In this document: positions 44,701 to 55,001 of the stretch, in pieces
Numbering within the stretch: the stretch's first letter is position 1
Layout: each line of letters starts with the position of its first letter
DNA from: Emiliania huxleyi CCMP1516
Lineage: Eukaryota; Haptophyta; Isochrysidales; Noelaerhabdaceae
Direction of reading: 5' to 3'
NCBI RefSeq assembly: GCF_000372725.1
Contig: NW_005196310.1
Location: 224,083 to 288,082 of the forward strand
Length of the DNA: 64,000 bases
Translations under genes and position numbers: made by a program
The notes under the pieces: model-generated
The model's database searches: none
Told to the model about the DNA's origin: nothing
What the model saw: the letters and a program-made list of their open reading frames with translations, nothing else

Positions 44701-47700
44701 GCGCGCGAGGAGGAGAGCTCGGTCGGCGCGTAGCCGAGCAGCCGCTTGCACTTGTGCGACATGTAGAGGAACACGCCCTGCTCGGCTTGATCTCGGTTAA
44801 TCTCGTGAAGTCTCGGGTAATCTCGCGACATGCAGAGGAACACGCCCTGGCGCGGCGCGAGGGGAGACTGGTCTCACTCGTAGCAGCTCTAGTAGCAGCA
44901 GCTAGCCAGCAAGACTACTCTGCATTGCACGCCTCTCTAGTAGCAGCAGCTAGCCGGCAAGACTACTCTGCATTGCACGCCTCTCTAGTAGCAGCAGCTA
45001 GCCGGCAAGACTACTCTGCATTGCACGCCTCTCTAGTAGCAGCAGCTAGCCGGCAAGACTACTCTGCATTGCACGCCTCTCTAGTAGCAGCAGCTAGCCG
45101 GCAAGACTACTCTGCATTGCACGCCTCTCTAGTAGCAGCAGCTAGCCAGCAAGACTACTCTGCATTGCACGCCTCTCTAGTAGCTGCAGCTAGCCGGCAA
45201 GACTACTCTGCATTGCACGCCTCCCTAGTAGCAGCAGCTAGCCGGCAAGACTACTCTGCATTGCACGCCTCTCTAGTAGCAGCAGCTAGCCGGCAAGACT
45301 ACTCTGCATTGCACGCCTCCCTAGTAGCAGCAGCTAGCCGGCAAGACTACTCTGCATTGCACGCCTCTCTAGTAGCAGCAGCTAGCCGGCAAGACTACTC
45401 TGCATTGCACGCCTCCCTAGTAGCAGCAGCTAGCCGGCAAGACTACTCTGCATTGCACGCCTCTCTAGTAGCAGCAGCTAGCCAGCAAGACTACTCTGCA
45501 TTGCACGCCTCTCTAGTAGCAGCAGCTAGCCAGCAGACTACTCTGCATTGCACGCCTCTCTAGTAGCAGCAGCTAGCCGGCAAGACTACTCTGCATTGCA
45601 CGCCTCCCTAGTAGCAGCAGCTAGCCGGCAAGACTACTCTGCATTGCACGCCTCTCTAGTAGCAGCAGCTAGCCAGCAAGACTACTCTGCATTGCACGCC
45701 TCTCTAGTAGCAGCAGCTAGCCAGCAGACTACTCTGCATTGCACGCCTCTCTAGTAGCAGCAGCTAGCCGGCAAGACTACTCTGCATTGCACGCCTCTCT
45801 AGTAGCAGCAGCTAGCCAGCAAGACTACTCTGCATTGCACGCCTCTCTAGTAGCAGCAGCTAGCCGGCAAGACTACTCTGCATTGCACGCCTCTCTAGTA
45901 GCAGCAGCTAGCCGGCAAGACTACTCTGCATTGCACGCCTCTCTAGTAGCAGCAGCTAGCCGGCAAGACTACTCTGCATTGCACGCCTCTCTAGGAGCAG
46001 CAGCTAGCCCGCAAGACTACTCTGCATTGCACGCCTCTCTAGTAGCAGCAGCTAGCCGGCAAGACTACTCTGCATTGCACGCCTCTCTAGTAGCAGCAGC
46101 TAGCCGGCAAGACTACTCTGCATTGCACGCCTCTCTAGTAGCAGCAGCTAGCCGGCAAGACTACTCTGCATTGCACGCCTCTCTAGTAGCAGCAGCTAGC
46201 CGGCAAGACTACTCTGCATTGCACGCCTCTCTAGTAGCAGCAGCTAGCCAGCAAGACTACTCTGCATTGCACGCCTCTCTAGTAGCAGCAGCTAGCCGGC
46301 AAGACTACTCTGCATTGCACGCCTCTCTAGTAGCAGCAGCTAGCCGGCAAGACTACTCTGCATTGCACGCCTCTCTAGTAGCAGCAGCTAGCCGGCAAGA
46401 CTACTCTGCATTGCACGCCTCTCTAGTAGCAGCAGCTAGCCAGCAGACTACTCTGCATTGCACGCCTCTCTAGTAGCAGCAGCTAGCCAGCAAGACTACT
46501 CTGCATTGCACGCCTCTCTAGTAGCAGCAGCTAGCCAGCAAGACTACTCTGCATTGCACGCCTCTCTAGTAGCAGCAGCTAGCCGGCAAGACTACTCTGC
46601 ATTGCACGCCTCTCTAGTAGCAGCAGCTAGCCAGCAAGACTACTCTGCATTGCACGCCTCTCTAGTAGCAGCAGCTAGCCGGCAAGACTACTCTGCATTG
46701 CACGCCTCTCTAGTAGCAGCAGCTAGCCGGCAAGACTACTCTGCATTGCACGCCTCTCTAGTAGCAGCAGCTAGCCGGCAAGACTACTCTGCATTGCACG
46801 CCTCTCTAGTAGCAGCAGCTAGCCGGCAAGACTACTCTGCATTGCACGCCTCTCTAGTAGCAGCAGCTAGCCGGCAAGACTACTCTGCATTGCACGCCTC
46901 TCTAGTAGCAGCAGCTAGCCGGCAAGACTACTCTGCATTGCACGCCTCTCTAGTAGCAGCAGCTAGCCGGCAAGACTACTCTGCATTGCACGCCTCTCTA
47001 GTAGCAGCAGCTAGCCGGCAAGACTACTCTGCATTGCACGCCTCTCTAGTAGCAGCAGCTAGCCGGCAAGACTACTCTGCATTGCACGCCTCTCTAGTAG
47101 CAGCAGCTAGCCGGCAAGACTACTCTGCATTGCACGCCTCTCTAGTAGCAGCAGCTAGCCGGCAAGACTACTCTGCATTGCACGCCTCTCTAGTAGCAGC
47201 AGCTAGCCAGCAAGACTACTCTGCATTGCACGCCTCTCTAGTAGCAGCAGCTAGCCGGCAAGACTACTCTGCATTGCACGCCTCTCTAGTAGCAGCAGCT
47301 AGCCGGCAAGACTACTCTGCATTGCACGCCTCTCTAGTAGCAGCAGCTAGCCGGCAAGACTACTCTGCATTGCACGCCTCTCTAGTAGCAGCAGCTAGCC
47401 GGCAAGACTACTCTGCATTGCACGCCTCTCTAGTAGCAGCAGCTAGCCGGCAAGACTACTCTGCATTGCACGCCTCTCTAGTAGCAGCAGCTAGCCGGCA
47501 AGACTACTCTGCATTGCACGCCTCTCTAGTAGCAGCAGCTAGCCGGCAAGACTACTCTGCATTGCACGCCTGGCGCGAGGCGTGGAGGATGAGGTCGTTG
47601 CATGTCTGCGCGAGCTGCCTGCCAGTAATGAGTCCCTGATTCAGTGCTAGTTGATCATGAGACGCCGTTGCCCGTCTGCGCGAGCTGCCAGTACTGTCGC

Positions 47701-49155
47701 ATCTGCGAGTGCAGCATCCGCATCATCTGCTGCTGCATCCGCTCGCGCTGCCGGTCGAGCAGCACCTGAGCACGCAGCCCGTATACTGCTCATCATGATA
47801 CTGCTCATCATGCAACCGCCTCCCCCCTGCATTGAACAGGCAATACCGCTCTCATTCAACCGCTCCTTCCCGGCATTGAACAGGCAATGTATATTGCTCA
47901 TCGTTCAACCGCTCGCAACAAGCCGGCGATGCCCGGCAGGCAGCAGACTATCCGGGCGCCGCCCGAGCACTGCCCGACCCGATCCGAGATTGCAATCCGC
48001 CGCCGGTCGAGCAGCAGACTGTTGCACGAGCTCGAGCCTCTCCTCCCGCCCATCTCGACTGCATCTCGACTGCATCTCGACTGCATCTCGACTGCATCTC
48101 GACTGCATCTCGACTGTATCTCGACTGCATCTCGACTGCATCTCGACTGCATCTCGGCCATCTCTCGCGCCTGTTGCTCCAGCTCGAGCCTCTCCCGCCG
48201 CACCCGCTCCCGCTCCGCCAGCGTCTCGGCGCGCAGCCGCGCCATCTCCGCCCGCTGCCGCGCCTGGCGCCGCGAGAGGGCGGAGAGGTGGTGCCGCATC
48301 ACAACCTGCCACAGAGCACGTGTCCTCCCGTTATGGCGGGACCAGGATACCCCACCTCGAGACCTCGAGAGAGACCTGCCACAGCCGCGCGACGTCCTCG
48401 AGCCTACGTGATAATTGCGCCGACCTCGGGGCGGGAGGACGGTATCGCGCAGCGTGTTCAGAGCATCGCGTGGAGACGAGGGGTACGAATACAGCGGAAC
48501 GCCGCTGAATACGGCCGAATACAGCCGCAGACGTGTCTTCGGGAGCGCGGGTCGGGATACAGGAGCACGTCTTCTAGGGCGAGATGGGGAGACATGGGGA
48601 GATATGCGGAGATATGGGGAGGTGTTCCGCTTCTAGGTCCTCGGTCCGGACCGGCTTGACGAGGTACGACTCTGCGCCCGACCGAAGGCACTCTTCGACC
48701 ATCTCGCGCTGGGAGTGGGAGGAGACCATCACGACGCACACCTGGTCGTCCGGCCCCTGCAGCTCGTGCAGCCGCCGCAGCAGCTCCTTGCCCGACATCC
48801 CCTTCATCACGATGTCGAGGAGGATGAGGTTGAACCGCTCGGCGGCCGGCCGCTCCTTGTCGGCGGCGAGCTGCTCGAGCGCCTCCTCGGACGAGCGCAC
48901 CGTCTGCACCGTGTAGTCGCACTTTGCGCAAAAGACCTGCATCACACGCGCCGAAAAGTCCTCGTCCTCGACGAGGAGAACGCGGAGGCGCTGGAAATCC
49001 TCGAGCGCGCCAACCACGGGCGCCGCCGGTTCGGTGTCGCCGTCGCCGCTCTGCTCTTGCATACTGCCGTGCGCTGCGGCGGGCGGAGGCTCCGCGGCGG
49101 GCGCAGCCGGCGTCGGCTCGCCGGCGGTGCTCTCGGTCTCGCAAATCGCCTGCAT
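41710..49155 (-). CDS. response-regulator receiver - coiled coil - PAS - ankyrin protein, many exons
   Basis: Start MQAICETEST at 49155. Exon 1 holds a full receiver domain: LRVLLVEDED (acidic pocket), phospho-acceptor Asp114 in LILLDIVM, Ser145 in VVMVSSHSQ and Lys167 in SYLVKPV. Coiled coil follows (RLRAETLAERERVRRERLEL near 48230; LLDRQRERMQQQMMRMLHSQ near 47720). A PAS domain is spread over three exons: CNDLILHASRQ, GVFLYMSHKCKRLLGYAPTE, then HPDDLAELRALVAR and YVPLRLPMYPVAEPGEVRS. Charged exons continue (QLPFSPPQQLPQRDARRLEA near 43400; AREGEAASARLAEATLAEGR near 42900), then ankyrin text (GWPPLHLALLRGESHLQVVQ; TPLMLCAEGQLGQAAELLLL). Most donors are GC. Phosphorelay output through PAS/ankyrin contacts is inference. 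The 3' end near the inverted repeat is unresolved. Confidence 0.65.
41926..41992 (-). other. 67-nt intron with direct-repeat ends in ankyrin coding sequence
   Basis: The intron starts GTGGTGCAGCTGCTGC and the following exon starts GTGGTGCAGCTGCTGC at 41925. It contains a degenerate palindromic core and ends GTGAGCAG. Removal joins ESHLQ to VVQLLLASG in frame. Confidence 0.8.
42691..42758 (-). other. 68-nt GC-AG intron with the quasi-palindromic element
   Basis: The intron starts GCGCCCGTCGAAGAGGG; the next exon starts GCGCCCATTGAGAAGGCGGG. The core element lies at 42714-42734 in inverted orientation relative to those at 43110-43180 and 44300-44353. Confidence 0.75.
43110..43180 (-). other. 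71-nt GC-AG intron with the quasi-palindromic element
   Basis: The intron starts GCGACGCGCAGCCGCGGGCG; the next exon starts GCGACGCGCAGCCATGGGCG. It contains GGCGTCTCTTCACGGC and ends GTGTGAACAG. Removal joins FQTVVD to GDAQPWAGEGG. Confidence 0.8.
43678..43748 (-). other. 71-nt GC-AG intron with 25-nt direct repeats
   Basis: The intron starts GCCGGAGGAGCGGACGAGAC; the next exon starts GCCGGAGGAGCAGACGAGAC, and the match continues five further bases. This intron does not contain the palindromic element. Confidence 0.85.
44300..44353 (-). other. 54-nt intron with the quasi-palindromic element
   Basis: The intron starts GTGGCGGCGCCGG; the next exon starts GTTGGCGGGCTGAC. The core GTGAACGGCGCCTCTTCAC is inside, and the end is TGTGAGCAG. 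Confidence 0.75.
44888..47571. repeat. 48-bp tandem array, about 56 units, forming one intron
   Basis: The unit contains CTAGTAGCAGCAGCTAGCCG and GACTACTCTGCATTGCACGC. Variation is mostly CCGGCAAG versus CCAGCAAG. Three units lack one base (near 45533, 45722, 46441). On the minus strand the array is bracketed by TCGCGCCAG|GCGTGC at one end and CCGCGCCAG|GGCGTGTT at the other, so it sits as a GC-AG intron splitting the PAS exons of the receiver/PAS gene. One plus-strand frame is open throughout (unit ASLVAAASRQDYSALH); the other five frames have stops in every unit. Confidence 0.85.
48050..48155. repeat. minisatellite of CATCTCGACTG units
   Basis: Eleven-bp units in an intron of the receiver/PAS gene, between the two coiled-coil exons. 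Confidence 0.85.
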
Positions 49156-50282
49156 TTATTTGTTCACACCTCTCTCTCGAGGTTCTCGAGGTGGATATCC
49201 TTTGGCCGCGTTGGGTAGCGAGGATTGGTGTAACCCGAGCCACGGAGGCGTGTTTTCTGACGGCCGACCGTCAGTGCACGGAGTTGCCCCTTCTCCGACT
49301 GCCCCGGCTAGTTCACGGGTTTCGCGGGTGTGACCCCATGCGTCAAACCCGAGACCTAGCGCGGGTGGGTTGGAGGGGCCTCGGAAAGGCGCGCAAGCAC
49401 GCCCTACGTCTTCCCCTCCTCCCCATCGGGCCGCATGAGCGGCCACGCCTCGCAGATTCGTTTCCGCGCCTGGGTCAGGCGCGCGGGGCATCCCCCGGGT
49501 CGCTCGACCAGCGATCCGAAGAGTGGCCGCTATGCGAAGGAAAGAGTGGGGCCCTCGACGCCTCAGTCCGGCCCTCCGAGGGAGGAAGGGAATTGCGGGG
49601 TCCCCTCGGGCGCCTCAGTTCGGCCCTCCCGAGGGGGGGAGGGGAGCAAGGGGGTGGGGGGATTGGGGTGGTGGGGAGGGGTCTCGGGTTTCATGTGGCT
49701 AAGACTTGCCTTTCGGGGAGGGGCCTCAGTGACAGGCGCGCGCAGTGGCGCACGCCCAACGTCTTCCCCTCATCCCTCGAGGCAGCGAGTAGGCAGCGAG
49801 AGGAGCACTCGAGCGCCTATATGAAGGTATGTGGGATGGTGATGGGAATGGGTGGTCGGTCGGGCGGGCGGGCGGGCGGGCGGGCGGGCGGGCGGGCGGG
49901 CGGGCAAGCGGGGAGAGGCGGGCGGGCGGGGCGGAGCGGGCGGGCGGGGTGATCGGGGGAATCGTGTCCACAATCGGCAGCGGCGGAGCAGCAGCAGCAG
50001 CAGCGGCTGCTGTAGCAGCAGGCAGCAGCCTGCCGCAGATTCCTGCCGTTGTCTGCGCCGCGATCCGCCGCCGCGCCGCCGCGCCGCCGCCGCCTGCGCT
50101 CGCCGCCGCCTCGTAGACGACTCCTCTCGCGCTCGGAGAGCCGCGCAGCGGGCCGCGAGGTTGTGGTCAGAGAGCAGCAGGGTTGAGATCCACAAAATCG
50201 GCCAAATTTGAGGTTGCTCGAGAGAGCCTGGAAATGGTCCCGCGCCGTTGCCCCGTTGCCGGCGCATCACGTCTCAGCCGCG
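49156..50282. other. intergenic, GGGC tract
   Basis: Upstream of the receiver/PAS gene. A (CGGG)n tract lies at 49857-49910, and CCTC/GGGAGG-rich sequence at 49545-49660 includes a partial direct repeat (GGGGTCCCCTCGGGCGCCTCAG). No convincing coding region. Confidence 0.45.
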
Positions 50283-50519
50283 ATGGGCCGGTTCTGCCGC
50301 GTAGTCGAGCAGCAGGAGCTCGGAGGCAACTTTGTCGACAAACTGGTCGAGCCAAAAATTGGCGAGGAAGCGGCACCGGCGGCACGCCGGGACGAATCCA
50401 GACTGATCACATTGTTCGGCACCGCGGCGGCGAGCCGCCGCGAGCCCACAGGAGAGCTGGGCGCCGCGGCACCAGACCGCGCCGCCAGCGAGGCGAGAGC
50501 TGCAGCCGACCGGCCGTGA
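50283..50519 (+). CDS. small hypothetical protein
   Basis: A 78-residue frame beginning MGRFCRVVEQQELGGNFVDK and continuing VEPKIGEEAAPAARRDESRL. The first 30 residues look protein-like (hydrophobic/charged alternation), the rest is Ala/Arg-rich. A longer in-frame ATG exists at 50208. No family recognised, and no supporting neighbour exon found; it could be a chance ORF. Confidence 0.25.
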   Translation: MGRFCRVVEQQELGGNFVDKLVEPKIGEEAAPAARRDESRLITLFGTAAASRREPTGELGAAAPDRAASEARAAADRP

Positions 50520-51218
50520 CATGGCAGTTGCAACGGCGGGAGAGGTTCTCTGAGGTTCTCGAGACTCCGGCGCGCGACAGGCTCCCGTCGGCCGGACTGC
50601 CCTCGGCGAGTGGGTGTCGCCAACCAAGGCGACACGCACTCGAGGGTAGTGCCGACGGGACGCGGCTCGAAGGGCGTGGCACCGTGGCTCCGCAGCGCGA
50701 CTGGCACTCGGCGCAGAGGCCTCGCAATCGAAAAGTCGGGAACGGCTCTACCTGCAACTTTATCGCTAACACGCTCGCACCGCCAAGCCTGCGGCGGGCG
50801 CGCTGCAGCCGCACGTCTACCTTCGTAATAGTGCCACGACGTGCGGCCTAGAATTAGCACACGTGCCTCTGCTTGCATACACTCATACTTGGATTGTCAT
50901 TGCCTGTGAGTGCGAGATAGGGCTGGCCGCTGGCGGCTAGCCCCTGAGGAGAGTGACCAGAGACACCTCACATGACCCCACGCACGGTCTCGTCCGTGCC
51001 TCGCCGGCCGGCGAGATTGCTAGAGGTAGAGCAAGCCTGCTCTAGCCTCGCACGTCACTTCCTGTCGTCTGTTGTTTGTTTGTGCCCTTGTTTGTTTCTC
51101 TTGGCACCTTGGAGTGCTGGGGGGGGCGACAGGAAGGATGTGGCCCTGAGTTATGTGTACGCCAACCCAGGGTGTGTGGCAGCCAGCTGGCTGTGTGTCT
51201 TGTGAGCTTGTTTGTGTC
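50520..51218. other. no recognisable gene
   Basis: Short ORFs on both strands with no domain. Positions 51050-51110 are T/G-rich. Confidence 0.4.
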
Positions 51219-52760
51219 TGTGTGTCGTTCGTGCGTGTCGTCATCATCTGTCCTGCGTCCACCCATACCGCGTTGGTGTCCAGTCCGAGCCTGGCTGTTC
51301 TTCACCTTTCTACCTACCTACTCGAGACTGAGGACTCAGTGGTTGTCACCACTTTGTATGCTTTTTCCTTTGTGAGAAAAGAAATAATATCGTCGGAAGA
51401 TTCTACTTAGTAGTATAGAACGTGGGTCTCAATGGATATGAGGAACGCGGGGCTCCGATAGGTCCCGCGCCGGTCGGGTTGGTGTACCGACGGGGACCCT
51501 AACTTAGTAGGGTGCCCACAGGACCCAAGCCCCGCAGGGCCCCGCGCACGTGGCTCTCGACACGTGGCAGCCTGCCGCTCCAAGAAGGACATGGCGTGCG
51601 GAAAGCAGTCTCTTCCCAGGGCGCTTCAAGCCTGGCTATGCTGGTCCGGACCCCTTGTGGGCGGTCCCGAGTAGCGTCTTGAGGGCAGGCCCCTTGTAGG
51701 CGTTGCCCTCACCGAGCCGGCGGCCCGTGAGCGGTGCTGCGGGGGTGCAAGCATCGGCATAGGCTTCCCCTTGGATACCGTCGAACCATTCGTCGCAGTC
51801 ATATCGTTGCTCAGGTCCACTCTCTCTTGGAACACTTGTGCCTCCACGGATGATACCGGCGCTGGGGTCCCCTTCGGGTGCATCGTGACACAGCTGACAA
51901 CTGGATTTCCACTGGTTCGTCCTCCTCGGAGTCGTCTTCCCCGGCTTCCTTCCGCTCGGCTCTTCGTTTGGTACGTTCGGTGTGGCTCACCCTCCATGCC
52001 GTGAACAGGCGCTTTATCCACCCTATATTCTTCTCTCGTTCTCCTCTGCCCGTGCCTTCTTGTCGTTGTTTCGCACCCATGTCTGTATGGCCATCGAGGC
52101 TGCCTTCCCCACTACCTGTAGTTCACTCGTCACCTCTCCCGCGAGCTCCCCTCTCTTTCTTTCGGGTATGGAGTCCGTGAGTGCGGGCAGCGTGCAGGCA
52201 ATCACGGGCGCTATTTTGTCGTACTCCTCTTCGGCGAGCGCTCCAAATCTAGACCCTATTGCCTTTAAGGAGGCTGCCCTCGCGCGTCTCAGGAATGAGG
52301 AATGTGGCGGTGTCTTTTGAGTCCGGCGCCTCCCGTTCGACCTTTGCTGTCGCCCTCGCTGTGTGTTTGTCAAGCTTCCGCATAAAGAGGCGCGCCTCTT
52401 CCTTATTTCCAGCGCAGCTGCCGCTCAGTATGTGCGCCAACGACGCCTGTGGTGGCTCACTGTCTTCTTGTTTCCAGTCGTCCCAGTCTCTCAGTTCCCC
52501 GATTCTCCTCCTTGCCTCGCGCGCCTCTTGACAACCCAAGGATTGATTGATTGATGGGAAGGCGAAACACAGTGAGAGAGAGACAAAAAAACACAGTCCG
52601 ACCAACTACAAGAAATCACGACTCTCACAGTGATTTGGGCTCGGCAGCTTGTCAGCCCTCAGCCGAATAAAAATCTCTCTCTCTCCAACGACTGGGACAC
52701 CAACGCGGTATGGGTGGACGCAAGACGGGCGATGACGGTCACACAGGAGCGACACACAGA
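51219..52760. mobile_element. decayed element with terminal inverted repeats
   Basis: Positions 51219-51285 and 52691-52760 are inverted copies of about 65-70 bp, both containing GCGTCCACCCATACCGCGTT and GGTGTCC in mirrored orientation. Between them, three overlapping minus-strand frames (52605-52249, 52373-52023, 52021-51626) run on from one another through frame changes and read as balanced protein (ARLFMRKLDKHTARATAKVE; FGALAEEEYDKIAPVIACTL; SSVEAQVFQERVDLSNDMTA). I do not recognise a transposase, polymerase or integrase motif. The best reading is a non-autonomous or decayed DNA element about 1.5 kb long. Confidence 0.5.
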
Positions 52761-52946
52761 ACCACCCAAGGGACAATACACCTAAAACCCAAGGGAGAGG
52801 AAAAGCACCTCCCGCGAATTCTTTATTTGGCGGCGGCCCTCTCGGCGGCCCTCTCCTCCCCGCTCTCGGGCTGCTGGTCTCGCTGCGACGCGGTCACTCG
52901 CCTCGCCTCACCCGCGCTATTCCGCACTCCCTCTGTCCGGTTGGCG

Positions 52947-53177
52947 ATGGCAGCAGAGGGCACTCCGCCTCCGGCTCCGCTCACCCTGTCAAAGGTCGCC
53001 GAGCTCGTCGAGGCCACCTTTGTCCGTGCCTGCATGGACGCGGCGCGCGGCGACGTCACCAGCTTAAGCTCTTCATCGCGTCTGCTGTGGGACGAGCGGG
53101 CGGCGGGCGCGACGACGGCGCGGCCCTACATCCCGGGGACGGGGCCCAAGCGCGGCGACGGGCAGCCGGCGTGGTGA
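52947..53177 (+). CDS. hypothetical protein, possible first exon
   Basis: A 76-residue frame starting MAAEGTPPPAPLTLSKVAEL and continuing VEATFVRACMDAARGDVTS, an amphipathic helical text that looks coding. After it, SSSSRLLWDERAAGA and IPGTGPKRGDGQPAW finish the frame. An alternative is that splicing after DVTS moves to another frame (LKLFIASA). No family recognised. It lies just outside the inverted-repeat element and is transcribed away from it. Confidence 0.3.
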   Translation: MAAEGTPPPAPLTLSKVAELVEATFVRACMDAARGDVTSLSSSSRLLWDERAAGATTARPYIPGTGPKRGDGQPAW

Positions 53178-53548
53178 TTCGCTCGCAGAGTACCTCAGAC
53201 CCAGTACAGCCTGTTGAGTCCGGCGCCGCTCGCCTCGCGCGGGGACCCGCACACGTCCACAGTCGGTCGCGCGCGGTCGAGAGCTGTGCGCTCACAGGCC
53301 GGGTGGTGGTGGCATTGTACGTAAAAGGCCTGTCAATTTGCCGCCCGTAAAAGGGAGAACAGTCACCAAAGCGCATCAACGCGCGCGCATCCGCGCCCGC
53401 CCTCAGCCCTTGACAGAGTACCGTATGCCTCCGGACACGCTCCAGCAGCACCAGCAGAGCGCTCGCACCGCGCGCGCGCGCCTCAGTCACTCACCCCCAG
53501 CCCTACACTCAGCGACCCCCCGCCCGCGCGCCTGTGTGCTGAACCGAC
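53178..53548. other. no recognisable gene
   Basis: Downstream flank shared with the convergent F-box/Kelch gene; short low-complexity ORFs only. Confidence 0.35.
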
Positions 53549-54676
53549 TTACACCAGGGCAATGCTGCCGATCCGCACCGTCCTCATTGGCGCCACCGTC
53601 TCCCACGCATTCAGCGCCGGATCGTACCGCTCGACTGAGCTGAGGAAGCCGTCATCGGAGTCACCGCCCACAGCATACAGCTTGCCGTCGAGCACCGCCG
53701 ACGCGAACTCGTCTCGAGCCGTCGACATCGGCGCCACCGCCTCCCACGCGTTCGTCGTCGGGTCGTACCGCTCCACCGAGCTGAGGTAGCCGTCGTCAAT
53801 GTTGTACCCGCTAACGGCATACAGCTTGCCGTCGAGCACCGCTACGGCGAACTCGTCTCGCGCCGACGCCATCGGCGCCACAGCCTCCCACGCATCCAGC
53901 GCCGGATCGTACCGCTCGACCGAGCTGAGGTAGCCGGCGTTGTACCCGCCCAAGGCGTACAGCTTACCGTCGAGCACCGCCACGGCGACACCGCACCGCT
54001 CCTCCCCCATCGGCGCCACCGCCTCCCACGCGTGCGTCGCAGGGTCGTACCGCTCAACCGAGCTGAGGGCGCCCCGCCCGCCCAACGCATAAAGCTTGCC
54101 GTCGAGCACCGCCATGCCGTGAGCATGCCGCGCCTCTGCCATCGGCGCCACCGCCTCCCATGTATTCGTAGTCAGGTCGTACCGCTCCACCAGGTTGGAA
54201 GTTGCTTCGCCGGCCTCACGGCCGCCCGCCGCGTAGAGCTTGCCACCGAGCACCGCCATGCCGACAGACCTTCGTGCCGTCGGCATCGGCGCCACAGCCT
54301 CCTCCTCCCACTCATTGGTTGACGGGTTGTACCGCTCCAGCGAGGTGAGGCGCTCGCCATCGCTGCCGTAGCCGCCAAACGCGACCAGGCGCGGCCTCTC
54401 GCGCTTCTTCAGCGTCTCCTTCCAGCCGTGGCGCCACGCGCGGCACGTCCCCTTGACGGCGTGCGCCTCGGTCGGCAGCTGGGCGAGGATGTGCGGGGCG
54501 AGGTCCGGCGAGAGGAGGACCTCGGAGAGCACCCACTCGGGCTGCTGCACGAGCCGTGCGGCGTGCTCCTCCGCCACGCGCAGCGCGGCGGCGCTCGCGC
54601 CCGCCTGCGCCTCGATGATGGCGCACAGCTGCGCTGGCGAGAGGCCCGCGACGCGCGCGCCGATGCGGTGGGCCAT
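53549..54676 (-). CDS. F-box/Kelch-repeat protein, intact copy
   Basis: A single-exon frame of 375 residues, the only full, unbroken member of the local family. The N-terminal part (MAHRIGARVAGLSPAQLCAI; VLSEVLLSPDLAPHILAQLP; GTCRAWRHGWKETLKK) resembles an F-box, which would tie the protein to SCF ubiquitin ligases. Six Kelch blades follow, each with GGKLYAxGG or DGKLYAVGG, then LSSVERYDPAxxAWEAVAPM: first TSLERYNPSTNEWEEEAVAP, last SSVERYDPALNAWETVAPMR. Six blades fit a closed beta-propeller. The stop follows IGSIALV. The target protein is unknown. The N-terminal match to an F-box is judged by pattern only. Confidence 0.85.
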   Translation of the reverse strand: MAHRIGARVAGLSPAQLCAIIEAQAGASAAALRVAEEHAARLVQQPEWVLSEVLLSPDLAPHILAQLPTEAHAVKGTCRAWRHGWKETLKKRERPRLVAFGGYGSDGERLTSLERYNPSTNEWEEEAVAPMPTARRSVGMAVLGGKLYAAGGREAGEATSNLVERYDLTTNTWEAVAPMAEARHAHGMAVLDGKLYALGGRGALSSVERYDPATHAWEAVAPMGEERCGVAVAVLDGKLYALGGYNAGYLSSVERYDPALDAWEAVAPMASARDEFAVAVLDGKLYAVSGYNIDDGYLSSVERYDPTTNAWEAVAPMSTARDEFASAVLDGKLYAVGGDSDDGFLSSVERYDPALNAWETVAPMRTVRIGSIALV

Positions 54677-55001
54677 GCTAGAGCTATTCGCCGGAGCTCG
54701 CCTCCGTGGCTTTTATTTTTTCGTGGAACAATTGTCGTCGAACAAATACATACTTCATACATCTTCGATCGTGATGCGCAAAACCTCTTCTCTTTTTGGT
54801 TGTTTGTCTTGAATGAACGTCCCATTCTTTTCGCACCTTGAGTGTAAACGCACTCCACTCACGGCTAGGACTCGAGCCCGTCGTCTGCATCCCCCAAGAA
54901 AAACGGAAAATGTGAGAAGCCGTCCTGTTCACGAGGTGTGGCCGCAAATACAGCTGAAGTTCGTCGGTCTTTGACGCCGCGCTCCGAAAGTGTGGAGTTT
55001 C
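54677..55001. other. divergent promoter region
   Basis: Lies between the F-box/Kelch gene (-) and the LTD/SGNH gene (+). It is AT-richer than average around 54715-54840. No specific element can be named. Confidence 0.4.

Noticed and set aside
44888..47571. CRISPR array
   Set aside because: The 48-bp units are adjacent copies with no variable spacers, in a eukaryotic genome, and sit inside an intron.
44319..47639. Long plus-strand genes of 16-residue repeats
   Set aside because: The frame exists only because the unit is 48 bp; three units with one-base deletions break it, and minus-strand PAS exons flank the array in frame. Kept as a finding, not as a gene.
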